DNA of 64,000 bases from Leishmania martiniquensis (Eukaryota > Euglenozoa > Kinetoplastea > Trypanosomatida > Trypanosomatidae). This document shows positions 21,225 through 31,180 of the stretch, piece by piece. The stretch covers positions 321,001 through 385,000 of the forward strand of contig NC_090138.1 in the NCBI RefSeq assembly GCF_017916325.1, written 5' to 3'. Within the stretch, counting starts at the first letter, position 1, and the number at the start of each line of letters is the position of its first letter. The notes beneath the pieces were generated by a model, which worked only from the letters and a program-made list of their open reading frames with translations, had not been told where the DNA came from and ran no database searches. Position numbers and translations under genes: made by a program.

Positions 21225-22220
21225 GTGCGCGATGTGTGTGTGTGTACAGAGAATGGCAACCCGCTCGATCCCCTCACGGGTAGGCCGGCACACGCGCCCA
21301 GAGTGTTCCGCCTCCTCTGAGGGAGCAGGCGAGCGGGTCAGTGTCTATGCGTGCGTGACGCTGTGTCTGTAAGACGTGCAGGTCGATGCTTCTATAGGTA
21401 ACGGCAGGCGTATGCGGGCCGGAGGAGCAGCAGCAGCTTATATGTGTATGTATGTGTGTGTGGGGGGCGTAGTGGCTGTGAGTGCGGTGGGAGGGTGGCC
21501 GGGCAGATGTTGCGCAGGGCGTGACAAGCGCTCCGCGGGTCTTTCTTAGAGCGCTGCTCTTCGCGATGTTTGTCACTGCCGCCGCCGCTGCGTCGTCTGC
21601 CACGGCCGATCACCTCAGGCGAGCACAGACTTGAGGGCAAAGGGGTACGATGGGGGCAGGAGGAGGGCTCATGGATGCTCGGGAGGAGGCGAGGCCGCAC
21701 GTCACCTTTAGAGAGAGAGAGAGGGCGGCTGCGTTTTCGCCTCACTGCACGAAGAGGGGCGCCACACCGCACCGCTCACGGAGTCTGTAGAGCAAGCACC
21801 GGCATCCATGTGCGCTTTCGTGCGCGTGTGCGATGGCTGATGACGACGTTCATGTGCCTGTTGAAGAGGACGCCTGAGAGCACGAGAGAGGGAGGGAGAT
21901 GAGGCGAAGGAGATGCCGCCAGCGCTTTCTGTGCCCACCCACGCGCACGAACGGTCATCTCTCAGCTCCCGGGTTACGTTAAAAGAGGCTGAGGGGCAGG
22001 CGCACGCCAACTGCCATCCCCTCTTTGACACCGACGAACACATCGCACATCGCTTACGAACAACGAGGAAGCAGAGAAGAAGGCGACATGCCTGACTGGG
22101 CGGTGGGCGGACGGACTAGCACTGCCTCTATTCTATCGCTCTGCCTTTGTGAACGACACGCATGATGCTGGCAGCCGAGAGGGAGAAGGGGAGCGGGTGA
22201 AAACTGCCGCCGCCGCCGCG
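21225..22220. other. intergenic region
   Basis: No gene is seen. It holds an irregular TATG/TGTG tract near 21440-21465 and a GA run near 21710-21722 (CT in the transcript), the latter being a likely polypyrimidine signal. Confidence 0.55.
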
Positions 22221-25200
22221 TTACAGTAGCTCTCCATCGACAACCAGTTTGTACAGCGCCGGGTGCACGTCACGTCCGACAGCCTCCAGCGACTGTTTCG
22301 TTGTCTTGACGAGCAGGGCGCGCTGCAGCAGAGCACCGCGGCGATCGTACTGCCGCTCGAAAAGCTGATGAACGACCGGGTGAGCGGCCTCGCCAAGGCG
22401 GATGAAGAGACTGCTGAGGTCGACCAAGAGGATTAAGTCCGTTTGCCACGCCAGCGCAGCGGAGGGGGACAACAACAGCGCGTCGTTGAACGGGCGGCCA
22501 TCGCTGCCCCCTCGAGGCATGGAGAGCGATGAAGAGTCCTGCGCGATTACGTACGACGTGTAGTCGGCCAGGCTGTGGGTGAGCCGCTGGAACTGCTTCG
22601 GTCTGCTCGAGAGATCGATGCAGCAGCGGAGGACCGTTTCGACCTCGTGGAGGGTCATCCCTGCTAGGAGCCGTGGTGGTTGGTACGAGAGCTGGCCATC
22701 CGTGGAAAATCTGTCCGCCACGCTGTCCAGCACCACCTTTGGCCTTCGATTGCCCTGCTCCTGCACCACCACAGCTTGCTGCGCGTATGAGAGAAGAGCG
22801 CCCACCGTTGCCATGACGGTGACCATGACACGACCGGCGACGCTGCGCAGCAGCTGAAGTAGCACGCACAACTGCCGCATTGTGAGAGGGACAGCGGCAG
22901 CCGCATCGTCATGGACCTCTACGGCTCTATCCTCTGCCAGTTCAGCAATACGCTCGCACACCTTCCCCATGGCCGTCGTATCGACCTCCACAGAGGCGCG
23001 CAGCAGCCCTTGAGCCAGTCGGGTGAGGCTGTGTGCTTGCATTGTGTGCACCACCTCGCTCAGCCGCCTGTACGTTGCCTCCATCACCGCCGCCGTGCGC
23101 AGCCCGCAAGCAACGAGCAGGTACGACACGTTTGCCAACTCCGCTGGGGAGCAGGTGGGCAGCACCTGCTCCGTACAGTGCCGGGCAAGGACGTGCACCG
23201 CATCGTAGTCCGTCGAGCCGCGTCGTTCCGCCAACTCCAAGGCGGCCTTCACCACTGGCAGGCTCGCATTGTGATGGTAGCGCGCAGCGTTGGCAAGTAC
23301 AGCCGCACCGATGTCGTCGTGCGGAAAGCAGTCCCGCAGGCAGTGGAGGATGGCCAAGGCAGTCGAGGCGACCGACACGAGCATGTGCGGGTCGTTCTGC
23401 AGCATCCCGCGCACCTGCGCCGAGAATATCGGCTGCACCGCCGTCACGCACACAGTGCGCACACTCGCATTTCCGGCCTGCGTGCCGCACCGCAGCAGGC
23501 GCACCGAAAGCTCCAGCGAGAACTTACGCCCCATGTCAGCGACTCTACCGAGCAGCACGCCGTAGAGCTGCTGATGGTATACGCCAGCCGCGCAGTAGGC
23601 CTCGACGCACTGAACGATCTCTTCCGGCGTCAGCGCCGGGGCAGCTCGCATCGTGCGCGAGATGAAGCTGCGCAACACCTGCTGCTGTAGTTGACTCTCT
23701 CCTGGCAGCGCCGCGTAGCCGCGGAGCAACAGCGGAATATCGTGAACGCTGTAAGGGAGCTGAACCGCCTGCAGTACATAGACAGCGAGGGTTCGCGGCA
23801 GTAACTGCATCGCCTCCGCCTCGGAAGACGTCCAGTGCGACGCCGGAGAGGCCGCTGGCACCGCCTTTGCCCCTCTCTGTGGCTGCTGCTGCTGCTGCGA
23901 TGCCTCGTCCAAGCCCGTAGCCTTTGCCTCCACTGCCGCTATGTCAACGCCTCTGGTCGGGTTGCGCTGTAGGCCGCTGGCCTTGAGCACGTGAGATTCG
24001 TCAGTGGTGAGGTGCGCGACGACCTCGACAAGCGCGCCACACTCGCCCACTGTGTAGCGGCGCTGCGCTAGCTCCCGCGGCTGCAGGAAGGAGTGGAGCA
24101 ATGGCCCGTACGGTACGGTGCGCAGCAGCTGCAGAAGAGTCGCCGCCTCGCCGTCCTCGACGGCCGCTTCTGCGGTCCTCTGTACGGCACTGAGGGTGTG
24201 CAGGATTGTGATGCGCTGCGCCACCGTCGTTGCGCAGCGTGGTGTCGTTGGTGCGCGGTGGCCAGACTCCGTCACGGCGTGCACGTCGTGGTGCAGAGCT
24301 GCAACAAGGCGCTCGATGAGCCGCCGCACCGGCGGTGCCGGCAGCGGCGCACCAGTCTCGTGCAAGCGCTGCAGCACTGTCATGGTCTGCGATGTGCTAA
24401 GCAGCGGACTCAGCAAGTCTAGCAGCTGCAGCAGCATCGACGTTAGGGCGTCGTCAGCGCGGAGGCACAGAGTGGCAGCCGCACAAAGCAACTGCGTCGC
24501 CAACACACCAGTCGCCGTGTCTGTTACGTCGGCGACATGTGCAGTTGACGCCGCGCTGGGCACCTCCTCGGGGGTCTGCGTGGCTGTGGCCCGCGCCTTG
24601 AGGTGCTGCTTTACCGCCGCCACGACGCCGCGCACCAAGGCAGGAGAGACGTGCTGGACGCTGTCTGAGACGCACATGACCACCATCACCTCGGTCAGAG
24701 TTGTGAGTGGCATCTGCAGGGAAGCCGCTGCATGCGCACGGCCGGGTGTTCCTGACGGCGCGCATGAGGTGCACATGATAGCCGTCAGCGCAGGGTCGAA
24801 TACTTCCACGCGGAACAGGCGCAGCGCCGCCGGCTCCACCGCCACTGTGTACTCGGTGCGCAGACGGTACAGCAGATGCACCACCGTCAGCAGGTAGTGT
24901 CGATACCGTTGCTGTGTCATGCTGAAGGGCGCAGGGGAGGATCTACTCGACTGCGTCATGATGTTTGCGACGGTGGCTGTGGAAGCGATGTAGACGGCCA
25001 GTAGCTGATATACAGCGAGGCCACTGTTGCGTGCGTGAGCAGAGTGCGGGTGCCGGGCCAAGCCGCGCGACTGCCGCGACAGCTGCGATAGCAGTCGCTC
25101 CAGCCGCTCCACAACCGCGAACACCCGCGCGACGGCGGCTGCTACGTCCTCCCGCCCGCCGTCGACAGCTCCGGCACCCGCGATCATGCCCTGCGACTTG

Positions 25201-28200
25201 TTCAGAGTATTATGTAAGGCCGTCAGCTGAGCGACTGTATCCGCTGGCATGCCGCACAGAATGGCTGCGGTGCTCAGCCGCAGCGCCACCTCAGTGAGCT
25301 CCTCCACGGACATTGGCGGCGCGGCGGCGGCAGACGACTGAGGACGGTTCTCGACGGTGCTGTGACTGAATGGCTTGCTCGCCTTGCTCACACCGCCATC
25401 GCCCCCGGAGCCAGGGCACAGCGGGCCTGACCCCAGCAGCTTCACCGCCGACTCAGTGAGGCGCGGCAGAAAAAGCGCTGGCAACAGCGCCAGGGCCTTC
25501 TCAACGCCCTCCGAGAGGGCTACGGGGAGTTTAGGGGGCCGACCACCCCGCACTGGAGCGGTGGCTGCCGAGGCGGGGCTGCGCGAATTGCCACTGTCGA
25601 GGTCGTTCACGTCATCACAGCCCATCTCCGTCAGCCGAGAGCGAAAGCCCTCCCAGATGACCTCGAGCGCATCCGCCAGCGCCGCCTCCCGACCTTCGCG
25701 CTGCAGTAGCGGCAGCACCGCATGCGCCAGCATCTCGACAGCGGCGGCGTCGCCACGGAGAAGACACTCGATGAGCGCCTCTAGTCCGACAAAGAGGAGA
25801 TGATTCACCTGCCGCCGATAAAGCGCTGGTGTGAGTACTGCCGTGGCGGCCACAGCACAGCCGTCACTGTTGGCACTCAGTGCCTCACTGCCGCTGTCGG
25901 CGTCCAAGGTAGTTCGCCGCTTTCCCCGCCTGCTGCTGCTGCTGAGTGCGCGGCGCTGCCGCGCCGCTGCCACCGCCTGCGACCGCGGACCCAGCATCGT
26001 GGTCGCAGAAAGTATGACAGAAGCACTGGGCAGCGCCGCCGCGCCCGCCGCCAAGCGCTGCATCAAGGTTACAGGCCTGGCAGTGGTGCGTTCAATTACG
26101 CTGGCCTTGCCCGCTGCACCAGCAGCTGCCGCCACCCCTGTCTTCTCCGGCGCCACGCCTTCTTCCTCGTCGAGCTCGTCCGTGTAGCTGCGTACAACGC
26201 GGTGGCTGTCCTTGCTGCATTGCGCCAGCATCCCTGCCACCTGATCCACGAGCACCGCGCGCGTGCGAGCTGGAAGGGGTGCGGTAGCGCACGATGCGGA
26301 GAAGCGATTCACTGCCCTCACCACGTCGAGTGCATCGCGTGGTGGCAGCGAGACGCAGAGACTGCTAGTGAGCACCGACTCGGGCGGGAAGCCAGCGCAC
26401 AGCATCCCATACACAAGCTCTGTCAGAGGGCTGTGGAGTGACGGGCGCACAGGTGTTGCCCGCAGGGCACCCGCTTTTACTGCCGCATCACGGTGCGCCT
26501 TCTCCAGACGCTCCACCAACGGTTGCACGCGCTGCGGTCGCTGCCGAAGATACGCAGCGGCGATGGTGCAAACGTCCGTGATGACCTGCGCGTAAGTCGT
26601 GCGCTCTGGTGAAAGCCGGCGCAGCTCCGCTGCCACCACTGGCGAGCAGATACACTCAAAGAGGTCCGCACCCTTCGAGGTCTCCGCGCATCGACACGCC
26701 TGCAGCAGGATTCGCTGACAAACCTCCTCGACTGCACTTCCCATAGCCATCGGGAGGACAACGCCGAGCTCCTCGATCCACCGCAGGCAGCCAAGCACAT
26801 CCGCAAACACCGCCGCCACTTCCTCCGGGTCGCTGCCATAGACCGATGCCTCGAGAGTCTGAAGGTGCGACATGAGTCGGCAACGCGCATCGTCGCGCCA
26901 CGCTGTCCACTCAGACACGAGGGCCGCATCAACGGGGGAGACTCTAGATGCCGTCACCGACGTAAAGTGGGACAGCGCAGCAGCAGACTCAACGGCAACT
27001 GCGCTGACAGCAGCCGTCAGGAGCAAGGCGGTTGCTTCGCCATGAGCACTGCCGACTGACAACGGCTTTGTCAGCTTGCCCAACTTACTCTTTGCTGCCA
27101 CATCGAGCCGCTGGACAAGCGCGCGCGTGAGTGATACCAGCCGTGTGAGGACCTCGAGCACGCGCTTGCTGAGGGCGATCTCTTCGCGGCTTCGAGCCTG
27201 CTGCTCCTTCGTGAGGCGCTGGCTGGAGGTGATGGGCTTTCCACCGTCAAGCTGCCCTCGATGCACGTCCACAAGTGTTCGCAAGACCAGCACCACGGAC
27301 GTGCGGTCTTGCCACGCCAGCTGTCCCATATCCGCTTCCAGTCGAGCCTGCAGTGCTGACAGGTATGCTGACCACGCCGCGTCACGAAGCTCGGCGAAAT
27401 CGCTCGACTGACGCAATGCCTGTTGGTGGAGCTGCAGTAGCGTGAGGAACCCCATCGCCGCTGCTTCGCTGCGTACCAAAGGCGATGTGCCTTCTATACG
27501 CCAACGCGTCGACGCCACCGCTGCGGGTGAGGGGTTGAGGCTTCCCTCAAGACCGCCGCCAACGTTCGCTTGCCCCCGCGGGTAGAACATGGTGTACAGC
27601 TGCGGGTACGTGCTTGGTTCGCTCACGAGGGCAGACAGCAGCTGCGTGCGCTCAGCCACGCTCACCTCCGCCGGGAGTGCGCTACCCACCCCTACGGAGG
27701 CTGCGCTACCCCCAAGGCTCGCGCTTACAACGGTACCTGCCGTCGTGCTCCGTTCCGACGCTGTCCCACTCGCTGCCGAGGAGACCGTACCAGCGGTGGC
27801 TACGTGGCACCGCTGCCAGCGACACCGACACCGTAGCGTCGCACACTCTTGCACAGCATTGCCGAGATGTACGACACGCTCCACTGGAGCAGGTGCAGGG
27901 GGCGCTTCCTCCGCCTGTCGCCGGGGCGCCTGCCGCTTCGCCGACTTCCTCTCCGTCGCTGCCGGTGCGCCATTACCAGTGGTGGAGGCGGGCTGTCGCA
28001 CGGCTTGCCTCTTCTTCTTGGACGCCGCCAACCCCACGCCCGAAGCACTCAGCGCGCCAGCATGTGTGTACACCCGCGTAGGGGTACAGAGCGGCGCACG
28101 ATAAGCCGCTGTCGCCACTGTTGCTGCTGCTGCGACGGCGCCAACGAAGGCATCGCCCGTGGCTGTGACGGCTCCGCGGGGCACGTGCCACACGTAGCGC

Positions 28201-28265
28201 ACTAGGCTCGACGACCCCGACAGCGAGGGGCGCGGAGGGAGCCGCGCATAAATTCGGGAGGACAT
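22221..28265 (-). CDS. giant putative mitochondrial protein (2,014 aa)
   Basis: The frame reaches 28400 but begins with GTG. The first ATG after a CCCCTTTCAG acceptor-like sequence (AG at 28278) is at 28265, giving 2,014 residues. The N-terminus is rich in Arg, Ser and Ala and lacks acidic residues for about 50 residues, as expected of a mitochondrial presequence. Residues 95-170 are Lys/Arg/Ala-rich. The rest is almost wholly Leu/Ala/Val/Arg-rich and helix-prone, with few low-complexity breaks, which suits an array of helical repeats. The last 300 residues, ending Val-Asp-Gly-Glu-Leu-Leu, look compact. Proteins of this kind in trypanosomatid mitochondria often act in RNA processing or ribosome assembly (PPR-, octotricopeptide- or FAST-like), but I cannot assign a repeat family by eye. 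Confidence 0.8.
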   Translation of the reverse strand: MSSRIYARLPPRPSLSGSSSLVRYVWHVPRGAVTATGDAFVGAVAAAATVATAAYRAPLCTPTRVYTHAGALSASGVGLAASKKKRQAVRQPASTTGNGAPAATERKSAKRQAPRRQAEEAPPAPAPVERVVHLGNAVQECATLRCRCRWQRCHVATAGTVSSAASGTASERSTTAGTVVSASLGGSAASVGVGSALPAEVSVAERTQLLSALVSEPSTYPQLYTMFYPRGQANVGGGLEGSLNPSPAAVASTRWRIEGTSPLVRSEAAAMGFLTLLQLHQQALRQSSDFAELRDAAWSAYLSALQARLEADMGQLAWQDRTSVVLVLRTLVDVHRGQLDGGKPITSSQRLTKEQQARSREEIALSKRVLEVLTRLVSLTRALVQRLDVAAKSKLGKLTKPLSVGSAHGEATALLLTAAVSAVAVESAAALSHFTSVTASRVSPVDAALVSEWTAWRDDARCRLMSHLQTLEASVYGSDPEEVAAVFADVLGCLRWIEELGVVLPMAMGSAVEEVCQRILLQACRCAETSKGADLFECICSPVVAAELRRLSPERTTYAQVITDVCTIAAAYLRQRPQRVQPLVERLEKAHRDAAVKAGALRATPVRPSLHSPLTELVYGMLCAGFPPESVLTSSLCVSLPPRDALDVVRAVNRFSASCATAPLPARTRAVLVDQVAGMLAQCSKDSHRVVRSYTDELDEEEGVAPEKTGVAAAAGAAGKASVIERTTARPVTLMQRLAAGAAALPSASVILSATTMLGPRSQAVAAARQRRALSSSSRRGKRRTTLDADSGSEALSANSDGCAVAATAVLTPALYRRQVNHLLFVGLEALIECLLRGDAAAVEMLAHAVLPLLQREGREAALADALEVIWEGFRSRLTEMGCDDVNDLDSGNSRSPASAATAPVRGGRPPKLPVALSEGVEKALALLPALFLPRLTESAVKLLGSGPLCPGSGGDGGVSKASKPFSHSTVENRPQSSAAAAPPMSVEELTEVALRLSTAAILCGMPADTVAQLTALHNTLNKSQGMIAGAGAVDGGREDVAAAVARVFAVVERLERLLSQLSRQSRGLARHPHSAHARNSGLAVYQLLAVYIASTATVANIMTQSSRSSPAPFSMTQQRYRHYLLTVVHLLYRLRTEYTVAVEPAALRLFRVEVFDPALTAIMCTSCAPSGTPGRAHAAASLQMPLTTLTEVMVVMCVSDSVQHVSPALVRGVVAAVKQHLKARATATQTPEEVPSAASTAHVADVTDTATGVLATQLLCAAATLCLRADDALTSMLLQLLDLLSPLLSTSQTMTVLQRLHETGAPLPAPPVRRLIERLVAALHHDVHAVTESGHRAPTTPRCATTVAQRITILHTLSAVQRTAEAAVEDGEAATLLQLLRTVPYGPLLHSFLQPRELAQRRYTVGECGALVEVVAHLTTDESHVLKASGLQRNPTRGVDIAAVEAKATGLDEASQQQQQPQRGAKAVPAASPASHWTSSEAEAMQLLPRTLAVYVLQAVQLPYSVHDIPLLLRGYAALPGESQLQQQVLRSFISRTMRAAPALTPEEIVQCVEAYCAAGVYHQQLYGVLLGRVADMGRKFSLELSVRLLRCGTQAGNASVRTVCVTAVQPIFSAQVRGMLQNDPHMLVSVASTALAILHCLRDCFPHDDIGAAVLANAARYHHNASLPVVKAALELAERRGSTDYDAVHVLARHCTEQVLPTCSPAELANVSYLLVACGLRTAAVMEATYRRLSEVVHTMQAHSLTRLAQGLLRASVEVDTTAMGKVCERIAELAEDRAVEVHDDAAAAVPLTMRQLCVLLQLLRSVAGRVMVTVMATVGALLSYAQQAVVVQEQGNRRPKVVLDSVADRFSTDGQLSYQPPRLLAGMTLHEVETVLRCCIDLSSRPKQFQRLTHSLADYTSYVIAQDSSSLSMPRGGSDGRPFNDALLLSPSAALAWQTDLILLVDLSSLFIRLGEAAHPVVHQLFERQYDRRGALLQRALLVKTTKQSLEAVGRDVHPALYKLVVDGELL

Positions 28266-28939
28266 TATCCACGGCCGCTGAAAGGGGCACCCGCTTCCCA
28301 CCCTCACCTGTCGGCGCGCCCTCCACAGGAGCTCCGAAAAAGGACGCCTGCGGTGTTCTCTTATGTTTGTCTCTGAGGAGAACAGCGCAGCGGGCTGCAC
28401 GACAGGCGATGAAGGGAGGGGGGCGTGACACCAGTGAGTACCGTAAAGTCCGCGCCGTTGTCACCTCTTCTGTCAAGTAATGGGCTGACTGTGCCTTAGG
28501 TGGTGGCGCGTAGAGGGAGCGCCGTGCCTCACGTCTTGCTGAGAAAATTTCCTCGCGTATGCACTTGTGCACGGCCGCTTGACGCAGCAGCCGCCGAGCG
28601 TCATCAGCAGCAGCAGACCACGTGGACAGTGACGTCGGCAGAGGAGGAGAGGGAGAGGGAGAGGGAGGGAGAGAGGGAGGCGGGAGGTGCAGATGATCGG
28701 CAAAGGTAAGGGTGGGGGCCTGAGCGCCATGGCTCACGGGAGCGGGACTGCAGCGGGAGCCCATCCGTCGAGATTCAGATTGAAAAAGGGTTCAGAGGAA
28801 GAAGTTGAGGCCAGCAAACGGCGCGCGCAACACATACTCCCACTCAGGGGGAGACAACATGACAGACGGTGCGTGCGCGACAGACATCCGTGCAGAAAGC
28901 ACGGGCGGTTTCGCTCACTAATGAAGCGCGGGCGCACGC
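28266..28939. other. intergenic region
   Basis: It holds a short acceptor-like CCCCTTTCAG for the downstream gene (AG at 28278) and a GA-only stretch at about 28645-28680 (CT-rich in the transcript). No gene is seen. Confidence 0.6.
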
Positions 28940-31180
28940 CTAATAGAGCCTGCCGTGCCGCAAGATAGACCGCACATCAGGTACCACCAGCAGGCACTCC
29001 AACAGTGGGAGCAGAGCAAGCAGCACTTCATCCTCGTCGTCCTCAGGGGCGTCGTTGGCAGCGATGTCGTCGCCCATCACGGAGTCGTCCGGGGTACCGC
29101 ATGCGATGTCGTCGACCTCTGCGGGTCGCACGCGAGCGGCGCCGTCGTCGTCCTTCGCCGGCGCGTCGCTTGCAGCGCGTCCCTCTGATGCATCTCCCGC
29201 AGCCTCATCGCCGGACTTGGATCTACGCGTCGGCGCTGCCGCGGCACCGCCAACGCTCACGCGTTCGTCACGACCGCGGCTGCCACGTCGCCGCGTCGTC
29301 TCGCGCGCCGGCAGGGTAATCCTCGACAGCGAAGGGATGTACGGCGGAATGACCAGCGCGTTCTCTGGATTCACCAGCGTGCACTCCTCTGAGTTGTCGA
29401 TCATGACAAGCAGCTCGGGTGGCACCTTGAGCAGCCGCAGGTCCTTCACCAGCACCTTGGCGTGCTCGTTCATCACGGTCTTCTCGATAGGGGGGAGGCC
29501 TGTGTTATGGCCACCGAGGGCGGCGACCTCCACAGACGCCGACGCCATCGAGACGTCGTCGTTGGCTGCAGCACCGTCGCCGCCCCGCGGTGACTCCCTG
29601 GTCTCAGGGGAAAGCGCGTCGCCCCAACAGCGCGCGGATCCTCCGACACCCCCACTGCTCCTGTCGCCGTTATCATCGCTATTCGTCGCAGAACCGCTGG
29701 TGCGACCGGCAACGCCGGCGGCCGAGGAGAGACCACCCAACGGCCCGTGGTTGCTACCGCTGACGCCGTAGACACCACCACCGGTAACGCTACCGTCACC
29801 GGTGCCACTGCCGTCGCCGCGGTCACGGTCACTGCTGCCACGCCCCACACTGCTCCTGCCTACCCCCCCACTCGACACCAACGGCAGTCCACGCATGCTT
29901 GCGGCCTCGCACATCTTGCGCAGCAGTCCTCTCGGGACAAGGCGGCAGTCCTGCCTGTAGTAGCGGTACTTCAAGAGATGGTCGGGGTCGATGCGCTGCA
30001 GGATTGTGTCAGCGTACGGCTTCGAGGCGGATGTGAACAGGACGAGGTTAAAGAGCTTCGCGGCGGTGGAGAGAAAGAGGCGGGCGTACGGCCGCTCCCA
30101 CACGTGGAAGAGCTCCGCCCCAGAGGCGGTCGGGATGACCTCCGAGAACGTCGGCGGGCCGGCCATGTTCGCCGTGGTGGTGGAGACGTGACACAGAGTC
30201 TCGTCGAGGTCCATCACCAGTACTTTCTGCCGCGTCGCCGGGTAGCTCAGCACGTGATGGGCCGTGATGCTCGCGATGAGGTGCGGCGAGACCCGAGAGC
30301 TCGAGAAATCGAGGTTACGGCTGCTCACGCGCTTGTAGACGACTGAGGAGGCCTGACGGTACCGCGCGGCGGCCGTCGCGGGCGTGTTCGTGCGGTTGCG
30401 CAGCGTGTGAGGTGCCGCGCTTGAGTTGGAGCTGCTGTTGTCATCCGTCGACGCGTCTACCAGTGAGGTCGCGCCACTGATACCACCGCCGCCACTGCTG
30501 TTTGTGCGCAAAAAATGTGGCGGCCACTGCGGCTCCGGGTGCCGCGTCGGCATTGTCGAGACCGTCGGCTGCTGGATGGGCCCGACCACGATGCTCACGA
30601 GCTGGTGAAGACTGCGGGAGGTGCACAGAGGGTGATGCGGCGGGACGAGAAGGCGACTGCGGACGGCCGACATCCACTCCTCCACTTCACCCTTTTTGCC
30701 AAGCAGCAGGCGACGCTGAATGAGGGGTGACCCGCCATCGACGCCGTCGCGCGTGACCGCGTCCTCGTCAACGCACTGGCCTGATGAGGCCACGTCTTTT
30801 GTTGCTGCTACAGCGACCACGGAGAAGTTTGCGTGCCGCCCTCGCTTCACGTCCGCCTCGTTGTCAGCGTCGTTCCCTTCCCCCTCGCTAACGCTGCCGT
30901 AGCACCGTTGTCTCATGCGACCACTCGCCAGCGCCGATTCGGCGGAGGCCGCCCCATTTGCTCCTGCTGCAGAGCGTCGCGCCTCCATGGCTGAGCGCGA
31001 TAGCGGAAAGGTGCGGTGGCTGCAGCCACACAGGAAGTGAAAAAGGACGACGAAGCTCTCCTTCAGGTGCGTGACAGCCTCCCAGCCATCCGAGGCAAGG
31101 CTCGACATGGAGGTGATGACGTACGGGAGCAGCACAGCGTCCCAGAGCCACCGCCCATACTTTACTACGTCAGCCAACAT
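28940..31180 (-). CDS. FCP1/SCP-like (NLI-interacting factor) phosphatase with N-terminal hydrophobic segment
   Basis: The start is the ATG at 31180; the upstream start candidate is GTG. This gives 746 residues. The HAD-type aspartate phosphatase motif DLDET lies at residues 324-328 (catalytic Asp324, Asp326), followed by Trp-Glu-Arg-Pro, the Phe-Thr-Ser-Ala-Ser motif II (about 382-386), and near the C-terminal third the Met-Ile-Asp-Asn-Ser and Asn-Pro-Glu-Asn-Ala motifs of the NIF/FCPH domain. The domain is split by an insertion of about 150 Gly/Ser/Asp-rich residues after residue 418. Residues 10-52 hold hydrophobic segments, suggesting a membrane anchor as in Dullard/CTDNEP1 or TIM50. Family members remove phosphate from Ser/Thr of proteins such as the RNA polymerase II tail or lipin. 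The anchored form points to a lipin-type or organelle target, by inference. The C-terminus is disordered. Confidence 0.85.
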   Translation of the reverse strand: MLADVVKYGRWLWDAVLLPYVITSMSSLASDGWEAVTHLKESFVVLFHFLCGCSHRTFPLSRSAMEARRSAAGANGAASAESALASGRMRQRCYGSVSEGEGNDADNEADVKRGRHANFSVVAVAATKDVASSGQCVDEDAVTRDGVDGGSPLIQRRLLLGKKGEVEEWMSAVRSRLLVPPHHPLCTSRSLHQLVSIVVGPIQQPTVSTMPTRHPEPQWPPHFLRTNSSGGGGISGATSLVDASTDDNSSSNSSAAPHTLRNRTNTPATAAARYRQASSVVYKRVSSRNLDFSSSRVSPHLIASITAHHVLSYPATRQKVLVMDLDETLCHVSTTTANMAGPPTFSEVIPTASGAELFHVWERPYARLFLSTAAKLFNLVLFTSASKPYADTILQRIDPDHLLKYRYYRQDCRLVPRGLLRKMCEAASMRGLPLVSSGGVGRSSVGRGSSDRDRGDGSGTGDGSVTGGGVYGVSGSNHGPLGGLSSAAGVAGRTSGSATNSDDNGDRSSGGVGGSARCWGDALSPETRESPRGGDGAAANDDVSMASASVEVAALGGHNTGLPPIEKTVMNEHAKVLVKDLRLLKVPPELLVMIDNSEECTLVNPENALVIPPYIPSLSRITLPARETTRRRGSRGRDERVSVGGAAAAPTRRSKSGDEAAGDASEGRAASDAPAKDDDGAARVRPAEVDDIACGTPDDSVMGDDIAANDAPEDDEDEVLLALLPLLECLLVVPDVRSILRHGRLY

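Noticed and set aside
28645..28683. GA-rich stretch as a possible coding repeat
   Set aside because: Lies between genes and reads as a polypyrimidine tract in the transcript.
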